From: Streptomyces albicerus
GTDB lineage: Bacteria > Actinomycetota > Actinomycetes > Streptomycetales > Streptomycetaceae
Direction: 5' to 3'
Length of the DNA stretch: 64,000 nt
Assembly: GCF_008905045.1 (NCBI RefSeq)
Contig: NZ_VWMY01000027.1
Location: forward strand, 62,001 to 126,000
Position numbers and translations under genes: made by a program. Of this stretch, positions 24,522-31,306 are shown piece after piece; within the stretch, counting starts at the first letter, position 1; every line of letters begins with the position of its first letter. The notes below the pieces were generated by a model. The model was not told the DNA's origin and ran no database searches. It saw nothing but the letters and a program-made list of their open reading frames with translations.

Positions 24522-26201
24522 GTGAACGACAAGGACCCGACAGATCGTCCGCCGGCCGCCGACGACCGGGACACCGCGGCGGCCGGCCACGCGCCCACTG
24601 TCGCCGACGTCCTCGCCCTCCCCGTCATGGCCGCCGGACGACCCGAGGTGGTGACGGGCGTCGCTCACCTCGATCGTCCGGTGCGCTGGGTCCACATCAC
24701 CGAACTCACGGATCCCGCGTCCTTCCTCAAGGGCGGCGAACTCGTCCTGACCACCGGAATGCCCCTGCCCGAGGACCCGGCGGGCGTCCGCCGCTACGTC
24801 GACGAACTCACCGACATCGGGGCCGCGGCCCTGGTCATCGAACTCGTACGGCGCTACCACCGCCCGCCCGACCTGCTCGTCCAGGCCTGCCGAACCCGCG
24901 GCCTCCCGCTCATCGCCCTCGCCAAGGACGTCAACTTCCTGGAGGTCACCCAGGTCGTCCACGCACTCATCCTCGGCAGCCAGGCGGACGCGATGCGCAG
25001 GACCCAGCGCATCCACGAGGCGTTCACCGCCCTGACGCTGCGCGGCGCGGGACCCGAAGACGTGGTGCGCGTGGCGGCGCAGCTGAGCGGCCACACCGTC
25101 GTACTGGAGAACCTGGTGCACCAGGCGCTGACGTACGAGGTCTCCGGCAGCACGCTGGAGGAGGCGCTGACCGACTGGGAACAGCGCTCCCGGGCGACGC
25201 CGACCGGTGACCACCCGGGCGTGGGCGGCCCGGAGGGCTGGCTCACCGCACCCGTCGAGTACCAGGGCGAGCGCTGGGGTCGCGTGGCCATGCTCGCGGT
25301 CCGGGCCGGCGAGTCGGCTTTCGGCCCGGAGCACATCACCGTGCTGGAGCGTACGGCGATGGCCCTGGCCGTCGCCCGCCTCATCCACCCCACGCCCTGG
25401 GAGCGCACAGCGCATCGGGACGCCCTGCGGGACCTGGCCGAACAGCGCCACCACTCCCCCGAGGACGCCCGCGCCCGCTTCGCCGCACTGGGCCTGCCCA
25501 CGGAGGACAGCCGGTTTCTCGCGATCCTCGTGGATCTCGGTACAGCGGACCTCCGTACATCGGACTCGGACGAGGCGGCGGTCCTTGAGGCCCGTCTCTC
25601 CGAAGAAGCGCGGACAACAGGGATTCCGGCGCTCGTCGGTGAGCTGGCTCCCGGCCGTCTCGGCGTCCTGCTGGCCCTTCGCCCGTCCCAGCTCTGGCGG
25701 CCTGTCGCCGAGCAGCTCGGCCGCGCCGCGCTGGACGTCGCCTCGCCGGCGGTCGTGAGCGTCGGCTCGGAGGTCACGGACCTCCGCGACACCGCCCGCT
25801 CCTTCCGCGCGGCGGCCCGCGTCGCCGAGGCCACGCCGCCCGGCCAGCCCCTCCCCCCGGACCGCTCCTTCCACGAACTGCCCGACATCGGACTGCGCCG
25901 CCTGCTGTACGCGTTCCGCGAGGACCCCCGCATCCAGGAGTACGCGGAACACCGGCTCGGTCCGCTCATCGACCACGACACCCGACACGGCACCGACCTG
26001 CTGACGACCCTGCGCCACTACCTCGACTCGGCCGGCAACAAGACCACCGCCGCACGCCGTGGCGGACTGTCCCGGGAGACCGTCTACCAGCGCCTGCGCA
26101 CCATCGAGCGCTTGCTGGCCTGCGACCTCGAGTCCGGCGAGGAGCGCACCGAACTCCATGTGGCGCTGACGGCGCTCGACATCTTGCGGGCCCACCCGTG
26201 A
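24522..26201 (+). CDS. PucR-family transcriptional regulator
   Basis: A 559-residue activator. I choose GTG 24522 because GGAG lies 5 bases upstream; the frame is open further left without such a site. Residues about 25-145 form the N-terminal PucR domain (VADVLALPVM..., ITELTDPASFLKGGELVLTTG). The middle is a GGDEF-like or CdaR region. The C-terminal HTH_30 domain reads NKTTAARRGGLSRETVYQRLRTIE. PucR proteins control purine, amino-acid and GABA catabolism and are often divergent from their targets. Here the target is most likely the gabT operon across the 282-base intergenic region, which also holds both promoters. Confidence 0.88.
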   Translation: MNDKDPTDRPPAADDRDTAAAGHAPTVADVLALPVMAAGRPEVVTGVAHLDRPVRWVHITELTDPASFLKGGELVLTTGMPLPEDPAGVRRYVDELTDIGAAALVIELVRRYHRPPDLLVQACRTRGLPLIALAKDVNFLEVTQVVHALILGSQADAMRRTQRIHEAFTALTLRGAGPEDVVRVAAQLSGHTVVLENLVHQALTYEVSGSTLEEALTDWEQRSRATPTGDHPGVGGPEGWLTAPVEYQGERWGRVAMLAVRAGESAFGPEHITVLERTAMALAVARLIHPTPWERTAHRDALRDLAEQRHHSPEDARARFAALGLPTEDSRFLAILVDLGTADLRTSDSDEAAVLEARLSEEARTTGIPALVGELAPGRLGVLLALRPSQLWRPVAEQLGRAALDVASPAVVSVGSEVTDLRDTARSFRAAARVAEATPPGQPLPPDRSFHELPDIGLRRLLYAFREDPRIQEYAEHRLGPLIDHDTRHGTDLLTTLRHYLDSAGNKTTAARRGGLSRETVYQRLRTIERLLACDLESGEERTELHVALTALDILRAHP

Positions 26202-26223
26202 ACCGGCACCCGTCGCAGCGCAG

Positions 26224-26530
26224 TCAATCCCGGTACTCACCCTGCCCCTCGCCCAGGACGACGGCGCTGGTGCGGTTGAGGTTGGCATCCTGCAAGCAGC
26301 CGCGCAGGCGCATCACGTCGTGCGACGGCTGGGCGGGGCGGACGACGCCGGCGTACGGGCGGGCGGCTCCCCAGGGGAACCGTCGCGGCGACCGGCGGGG
26401 CGGTCAGTGCCGCCAGGCATCCGGCCGGCTGGCGTTCCGCGCCCGGTCGCGCGGTGGCTTCGGCCACCTTCTGGATGCCCATGGCGATCCCGGAGAGGGC
26501 CGCGCCGGCCACCATCTCCCGACGAGTCAA
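26224..26530 (-). pseudogene. Frameshifted small Tat-exported protein, family unknown
   Basis: A frame starts at TTG 26530 (GAGG 4 bases upstream) and encodes TRREMVAGAALSGIAMG, which looks like a twin-arginine signal. It continues sensibly to about 26372. There the sensible sequence moves to the +1 frame, reading GAARPYAGVVRPAQ and ending in QGEYRD at TGA 26224-26226. A single-base change near a C4-T-G4 run would explain this. About 101 residues would result. I recognise no family for it. Confidence 0.4.
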
Positions 26531-26643
26531 CGAGCCTCAGAACCTGCTACTGAAGGGGGCATGGCGACGATCTGGCGAAGTGAACTGTTGCCGGCGGACA
26601 ATCGCGGATGCAGTGCGGCACCGTGCCGTGGTGGGATCGCCGC

Positions 26644-26844
26644 ATGAGCGACTTGCTACGTGCCCGCATCGGGCAGTACTACGCCACCGTGCCGTTGCTG
26701 TTCGCCGACGCCCACCCCGACGCCGACGAGGTTGGCTCCTTACGGCTCTTCGTGCGAAGGAGACCGGGTGCCTCGTATGACGGCGGCGCCAGGAGTGCTC
26801 AACCCGCTGCTGCATCGGCGTCCTTCCCATTGCCCACCGCATGA
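26644..26844 (+). pseudogene. Truncated N-terminal fragment resembling a GNAT acetyltransferase
   Basis: The frame from ATG 26644 encodes MSDLLRARIGQYYATVPLLF and then DADEVGSLRLFVRR. This resembles the N-terminal part of a group of Streptomyces GNAT proteins, from memory of the family only. After about 40 residues the sequence becomes low in pattern and runs into the next gene. The rest of the domain, including the acetyl-CoA loop, is missing. Confidence 0.35.
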
Positions 26845-27188
26845 GCACCCCTTCAGGCACCTCCACCTGCGGCGCCGGATGCCTCCTTGCCGGCCTCGGC
26901 GCAGCGACTGCGGCCCTTGCGTGGGCACCGCGGGCCGCGATCAGTATCAATGGTGGGTTCGAGGGCCATGCCCGTGATCTGAGCGTGCTCTTCGTCGATC
27001 TACCGCTTGTCCTGCTCGGCGGTGCTCTGGTTCCGCTGCTGGCTTGGGCGCTGGCCACCCGCTGGTCGGGCCGGCCCTGGGTTGCGGTACTCGCCGCCGT
27101 GGCCGCGCTCGCCTTTGGGGTGTGGGGACTTCTGGAGTGGTGGACTCCCCGCCAACCTCCCAACCCCGGTTACGGAGACGGCATCTAA
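26841..27188 (+). CDS. Small integral membrane protein
   Basis: A 115-residue protein with three predicted membrane helices (about 12-32, 47-70 and 78-100) and a polar tail QPPNPGYGDGI. The GRPWVAVLAAVAAL and GLLEWW segments are of a type I associate with conserved Streptomyces membrane proteins of unknown function. No good ribosome site is visible before ATG 26841. It is one of few apparently intact genes in this decayed stretch. Confidence 0.6.
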   Translation: MSTPSGTSTCGAGCLLAGLGAATAALAWAPRAAISINGGFEGHARDLSVLFVDLPLVLLGGALVPLLAWALATRWSGRPWVAVLAAVAALAFGVWGLLEWWTPRQPPNPGYGDGI

Positions 27189-27240
27189 CCACCGCCTTCG
27201 CCGAACGGCGCCTGGGTGGCTTCGCGCCTTCCCGCTGTCT

Positions 27241-27420
27241 AGGCTCGCGGCGTCGGCCCAGGCATTGACGGTGGTGAAGATCCTCGGTGCCGTCTATCTC
27301 ATCTGACTGGGCGTCACCACATGGCGCTCGGCGCGTCAAAGCCCCGAGCCGACAGGCCGGGTGCGATGGCGCCTGCCGTGGGCCCGGCTCGGAGGATTCG
27401 GGCAGGGCCTCAGGTATTCG
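27241..27420 (+). pseudogene. LysE-type amino-acid exporter fragment with nonsense codon
   Basis: The frame encodes AASAQALTVVKILGAVYLI, then TGA (27304-27306), then LGVTTWRSARQ and RLGGFGQGL. This follows the LysE/RhtB pattern of a K-x-x-GAxYL-[IL]-W-LGV-x-x-[LW]RS helix pair and the later RQG segment. The TGA replaces the usual Trp or aromatic codon. The N-terminal third and the C-terminal half are missing, so this is a decayed remnant. Confidence 0.55.
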
Positions 27421-27655
27421 CACCGCAACGGCGAAGTAGGGTCCGCATGTCACCGTCTCTGCTTTTTCGTGCGGTGACAGGCAGTTGATGATAGAGCCGG
27501 ACGAACGTGTTGAACTCTTCAGGACTGAGGGGGTCGATGACCAGACGGCACAACGGCCACATGCCGAGGGGCCGCCGCTTCCATGGCCCGGCGAGCGGCG
27601 GGACCATGCGGGCGATGTGGTGGGACATACGGCTCCGCTCTACTCGGTCCGTCAC
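27410..27655 (-). CDS. Hypothetical small ORF, possibly a fragment
   Basis: An 81-codon frame from GTG 27655, ending LLRRCGANT. The segment PLSPEEFNTFVRLYHQLPVTARKS looks helical and protein-like, but I know no family and see no ribosome site. It may be a real small gene, a remnant or a chance frame. ATG 27628 is an alternative start. Confidence 0.25.
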   Translation of the reverse strand: MTDRVERSRMSHHIARMVPPLAGPWKRRPLGMWPLCRLVIDPLSPEEFNTFVRLYHQLPVTARKSRDGDMRTLLRRCGANT

Positions 27656-27714
27656 GGATCGCCGCCGCTCGTGACCGTGCTTCTGGCGGTCGCGCGACGG
27701 TAATCGCCCGCGGG

Positions 27715-28461
27715 TCAGATCTGGTTCTCGCCGCCGTCGACGTACAGGTTGGCTCCGAGGATGAAGCTGCTCTGCTCGGAAGCGAGGAAAGCCACCACGT
27801 TGGCGACCTCGTCCGGGCGTCCGATCCGGCCCAGTGGGACACCTGCGGCGAACTGTGACTTGGTGAGGGGCGTGTCGCCCGCGGCCACGGCGTCGAGTCC
27901 AGGAGTGTCGATGGTGCCCGGGGAGATCGCGTTGACCCGGATACCGCGGTCTTTGAGCTCGTTGGCCCAGGTCCGGGCGAAGGACCGTATCGCTGCCTTG
28001 GAGGCCGCGTACGTACCGAAGGCCGCGACACCGTCATCGGCGCGCACCGAGGAGTTCAGGATCACCGACGCGCCGTCGTTGAGCAGCGGCAGCGCCTTCT
28101 GCACCGTGAACAATGTGCCCCGGACGTTGACGCCGAAAGTCTCCTCGAAGTGGTCCTCGGTGACCTGCTGCAGCGTCGCGAACGACGCGGTGCCGGCATT
28201 GGCGAACAACACGTCCAGGCCCCGGCCCCGGGCGCGGACCGTGGCGTAGAGCCGGTCAAGGTCGGCCAGGTTGGAGATGTCACCCACCACCGCGGTGGCC
28301 CCTGCCGGGCCTATGGTCTCGACGGCCGCGTCCAGCACGTCCTTGCGCCGGCCCGTGATGAACACGTGCGCGCCCTCGGCCGCCAGCCGAACGGCGGTGG
28401 CCAGGCCGATCCCGGTGCCGCCGCCGGTGACGACGGCGGTCTTGCCTTCAAGCTGTCCCAT
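27715..28461 (-). CDS. SDR-family oxidoreductase
   Basis: A 248-residue classical SDR. TGGGTGIG is at 12-19, the ITGRR end of the second strand suggests NADP preference, NAG is near 88, and S137, Y151 and K155 are catalytic. The C terminus is NLYVDGGENQI. GGAGGT lies 7 bases before ATG 28461. It is transcribed divergently from a TetR gene across about 95 bases that contain two copies of a palindromic site. This SDR/TetR pairing is common for quinone- or aldehyde-responsive regulators. The substrate is unknown. Confidence 0.88.
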   Translation of the reverse strand: MGQLEGKTAVVTGGGTGIGLATAVRLAAEGAHVFITGRRKDVLDAAVETIGPAGATAVVGDISNLADLDRLYATVRARGRGLDVLFANAGTASFATLQQVTEDHFEETFGVNVRGTLFTVQKALPLLNDGASVILNSSVRADDGVAAFGTYAASKAAIRSFARTWANELKDRGIRVNAISPGTIDTPGLDAVAAGDTPLTKSQFAAGVPLGRIGRPDEVANVVAFLASEQSSFILGANLYVDGGENQI

Positions 28462-28482
28462 GCGAATGACCTCCACAAACTT

Positions 28483-28534
28483 CAGTACCGATCGATACTG
28501 AACGGGACCGTAGCACATCTGCACCGACCGGTAC
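28483..28534. promoter_or_regulatory. Two TetR-type operators between SDR and TetR genes
   Basis: CAGTACCGATCGATACTG (28483-28500) is palindromic in 16 of 18 positions. A second copy, GCACCGACCGGTAC (28521-28534), shares ACCGA[TC]CG[AG]TAC with it. They flank the promoter area of both divergent genes and are the likely binding sites of the TetR protein encoded at 28556. Confidence 0.65.
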
Positions 28535-28555
28535 GGAAGAGGTATGCTCGACCGT

Positions 28556-29164
28556 ATGGAGACGCGTCAGAAGGCACCGATCGGCCGACCGAGGAGTTTC
28601 GACGCCGACGAGGCCCTCGAACACGCCATGCGGGTCTTTTGGCAACAGGGCTACGAAGGCGCCAGCCTCACCGATCTGACCAACGCCATGGGCATCACCC
28701 GCACCAGCATGTACGCGGCCTTCGGCAACAAGGAGGACCTGTTCCGGAAGGCCTTGGAGCGCTATACCGAAGGCCCCGCCTCGTATGGGGCCCGGGCCCT
28801 GCAGGAACCGACCGCCCGACAGGTGGCCACCGCGTTCCTGGGCGGCTCCGTCCGGGCCACGACCCGCCCCGGCTGTCCCACCGGGTGCTTCGGCGTCCAG
28901 GGATCCCTCGCCGCCGGCGACCCGGGAAGCAATGCCCGCGACGCCCTCATCGTCTGGCGCAACGAGCACACCTCCCTCCTCCGCGACCGGTTCCGGCAAG
29001 CCGTCGACGAAGGCGACCTGCCCCCCGGCACCGATCCCGAACTGCTCGCCCGCTACCTCATGACCGTGGCAAACGGCATCGCCGTCCAAGCCGCCAGCGG
29101 CACCACCCGCGACGACCTCCAGCAGGTGGCCGACATGGCCCTGCGAAGCTGGCCATCTGCCTGA
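28556..29164 (+). CDS. TetR-family regulator of the divergent SDR gene
   Basis: A repressor of about 202 residues. The HTH spans about 12-55 (GRPRSFDADEALEHAMRVFW, then TDLTNAMGITRTSMYAAFGNKEDLF). The C-terminal ligand domain has a GCFGVQGSLAAG segment typical of the AcrR/QdoR-like group. ATG 28556 gives the usual METRQ start; ATG 28544 is also possible but AGAGG lies only one base before it. It probably binds the two palindromes at 28483-28534 and controls itself and the SDR. Confidence 0.87.
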   Translation: METRQKAPIGRPRSFDADEALEHAMRVFWQQGYEGASLTDLTNAMGITRTSMYAAFGNKEDLFRKALERYTEGPASYGARALQEPTARQVATAFLGGSVRATTRPGCPTGCFGVQGSLAAGDPGSNARDALIVWRNEHTSLLRDRFRQAVDEGDLPPGTDPELLARYLMTVANGIAVQAASGTTRDDLQQVADMALRSWPSA

Positions 29165-29207
29165 CGGCCCTGACGACCGAGGTCGATCGCATACAGCGCC
29201 CGCCCCC

Positions 29208-29251
29208 TCAGTCGTCCGGAAACTAACCGTCAGTCGTCCGGAAACTCACCC
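29208..29251. repeat. 22-bp tandem duplication at the TPR gene end
   Basis: Bases 29208-29229 and 29230-29251 are a direct tandem copy of a 22-base unit with two differences. The second copy encodes the last residues and stop codon of the TPR protein. Confidence 0.8.
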
Positions 29252-29658
29252 TCCAACGCGGCGGCCATGCGCAGCCAGGGCTTCGCCTCTTCGCGCCGCC
29301 CCTGACGTTCCAAGGTGCGGCCCAGCATCAGGTGGGCGTAGTGCTCCACCGGATTGCGGTCGATGACCAGGCGCAACTGTTCCTCGGCGCGCCGCAGTTG
29401 TGCGGAGTGGTAGTAGGAGCGGGCCAGCAACAGCCGGGGGCCGGTCTGCTCCGGGGCCTCCTCCACGACGGCGGCGAGCAGCCGGGCAGCACCGATGTAG
29501 TCCCGGGCCTCGAACAGCAACTGGGCCCGCTCCCAGCGTTCGGCGGTGGTCTCCTCGTGCGGCACGCCGGCGCCGTTGTCGAACAGGTGCAGGGCGCTGG
29601 CCCAGCGGTCGGGCGCGACGCCGCCGTTCGCCCAGTTGTCGTTGAAGTTGTCGCTCAT
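29230..29658 (-). CDS. Tetratricopeptide-repeat protein
   Basis: A 142-residue cytoplasmic protein. I place the start at ATG 29658 because AAAGGA lies 6 bases upstream, although the frame is open for another 195 codons through unrelated sequence. From about residue 50 on it consists of three TPR-like helix pairs (RAQLLFEARDYIGAARLLAAV, GPRLLLARSYYHSAQLRRAEEQ, HYAHLMLGRTLERQGRREEAKP). Such proteins act as scaffolds; no partner is evident. The fusion upstream is treated as a separate pseudogene. Confidence 0.82.
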   Translation of the reverse strand: MSDNFNDNWANGGVAPDRWASALHLFDNGAGVPHEETTAERWERAQLLFEARDYIGAARLLAAVVEEAPEQTGPRLLLARSYYHSAQLRRAEEQLRLVIDRNPVEHYAHLMLGRTLERQGRREEAKPWLRMAAALEGEFPDD

Positions 29659-30243
29659 CGGTAATCCTTTCCCTGCTGCCGCGCGCTCGAGGACTAGGGA
29701 ACGCCGGGAGCTGTCGCCCGTGGCGGCGATCAGCACCGGCTTGCCGGTGGGAGCGCCCTCGTCCAGCACGTCGAAGAACGACCGCAGCAGCCGCCCCTCG
29801 CGCTTCCAGCGCGTGAAGTCGTGCAGCGTCTGCAGCTGCACGAGGTCGGGGACCAGGGTGTCGGTGGCGAACTGGTTGTCCACGCGGACGTCGTGGTACT
29901 TGCTGTAGTCCACGATGAGCGTGAGGTCGATCTCCGGGAACCGCTGGCGGAAGGCCGCCCTCGCGCCCCCGCCGCTCCCCGAGTTGGCGAGGTCTCCGCC
30001 CGCGTAGATCACGAGTTTGCCGCCCTCGGCGATGGCGTCCTGGTACAGCTCGTCGAGCGAACGGGTCTCTTCACCACGGCCTGCGACGCCCTGCGACGCG
30101 GTGTCGGACGCGGAGTCCGCGGCGGTGCCGGCCGACGCGTGTGTGCCAAGGGGCGCGGCGGACACCGACACCGCGGACGTCGCGCCCAACACGGCGCCTG
30201 CGCCCGCCGCGAGCATCCGTCGCCTGCTGAAGTTGTTGGACAT
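29659..30243 (-). pseudogene. Chimeric remnant: ABC binding-protein N terminus joined to an FMN-reductase fragment
   Basis: From ATG 30243 the frame encodes a Tat-type signal (SRRRMLAAGAG) and the first 150 residues of an iron/thiamine-type periplasmic binding protein (LVIYAGGD..., FRQRFPEIDL, VPDLVQLQTL, WKREG). At about residue 154 (near 29784) it changes to RSFFDVLDEGAPTGKPVLIA and then SSRRSLVLE. That is the pattern of an NADPH-dependent FMN reductase of the CE1759 type, only about 40 residues long. The frame then runs without stop into the intact TPR gene. Neither donor domain is complete, so a working product is unlikely. Confidence 0.65.
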
Positions 30244-30343
30244 GTGAGGGGGTTGGTCCTTTCTCGGCCTGCGTGAATCCGCCGTAGACCACGGCGCCGT
30301 CAGCCTGCCGCCTCACCGAGGCGCCGCGCATCGCCCGGAAGCC

Positions 30344-30379
30344 GCTTCTGCCTTCAACCGTTCGATTGAACGCAGAAGC
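30344..30379. terminator. Hairpin upstream of chimeric remnant
   Basis: GCTTCTGC (30344-30351) pairs with GCAGAAGC (30372-30379), and after one mismatch TTCAA pairs with TTGAA around an 8-base loop. It looks like a terminator for a gene that no longer exists on either side. Confidence 0.5.
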
Positions 30380-31057
30380 ACCTCGCGGCCGAACCGCCTA
30401 CTGCCCTGTCACCCGAGGCCGTCGGCGCCAACGGCTGCGACGGACTCGTCGAGAGCGGCGTCGGAGACGGACTGCGGGTGCCCTTCGATGTCCAGGCCGA
30501 GCCGCGGCCCTGTGAAGGTCGCTGAGAGGCTCCTGAGCAGCGTCGTCGACGCTCAGCACGCCTCAGGCGCAACTCGCGGCACGCGGGACCGCCTGTTCGT
30601 GGTTGCCCGCGGCGACGTACAGGTAGTACCAGTTGCGCGTTGTAGTACGCCGTGATCCCGCTCAAGTGCTGGAAGGCGCGGGGCCGGTACTCCCCTCGTC
30701 GCCTCCAGCGCGACGCGCGCCGCGGTCATCCGGCGGGTCATGAGACTGGGCCCGACCAGGCTCTACGGCGACCGACCGCCCCGAAGCCGCAGGTGGGACG
30801 GGCCGGCCTGTCAGCGCGACCCCGACCGTGAGGGCCAGGGAAACCCGGGTCCGCACCGCGGTGCGGACCCGCATGGGATCACCGCAGGGCCGCCGCCTCG
30901 GGGCCGTGGATCGGCCGAACGGCCGAGGGCCCGGCCCCGGGCTCATGGGCGTTGTGGCCGTTCGGCCGATGCCGCTGCCCGGGCCCACCGGAGAGGTTGG
31001 GATCGCTGACCTTCCCGCTGAGATTCGGAGTACTTCATGCGGTGCGAGCCTCTTGTC
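30380..31057. other. Gene-free stretch with dense palindromes
   Basis: No convincing gene. A minus-strand frame around 30560-30650 reads RNWYYLYVAAGNHEQAVPRA before a stop and may be a decayed helical protein end. A perfect 26-base palindrome lies at 30846-30871. Perfect 15-base inverted arms lie at 30910-30924 and 30956-30970. Confidence 0.5.
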
Positions 31058-31278
31058 ATGAGCGACGTGTCCGACGTGCGCTGCCGGGACCTGAAAGCGG
31101 CGCCCTGGACCAGCGCACCAGCACCGAGGTCATCCAGCTGCTGACCTTCGTCACCCGTGAGTCGGGCACAGCGCTGGTGATGGTCACCCACGACGCCGAC
31201 GTCACCGCCCACTGCGGCCGGATCCTCCAGGTGCGGGACGGCCGGATCAGCAGCCACAGCCAGTACACGGTCGCCTGA
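31058..31278 (+). pseudogene. ABC ATPase remnant with the middle of the domain deleted
   Basis: ATG 31058 begins MSDVSDVRCRDL, like the N terminus of an ABC ATPase. About 30 bases later, in another frame, the sequence continues ESGALDQRTSTEV and then ALVMVTHDADVTAHCGRILQ to TGA 31276-31278. This is the end of a MacB/LolD-type ATPase from the D-loop on, with the H-loop His in VTHD. Walker A, Q-loop, signature and Walker B are missing. It directly precedes the FtsX-like permease it presumably once served. Confidence 0.65.
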
Positions 31279-31306
31279 CCGCACCATCCACGCCCCGGAG
31301 ACCTCC

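Noticed and set aside
29230..30243. Genuine 337-residue exported TPR fusion protein
   Set aside because: Both upstream domains are incomplete and the TPR part has its own well-spaced ribosome site; kept only as a finding.
30846..30970. Telomere-like palindrome array of a linear replicon
   Set aside because: Palindromes are few, do not resemble the known Streptomyces end sequences as I recall them, and normal genes lie on both sides.
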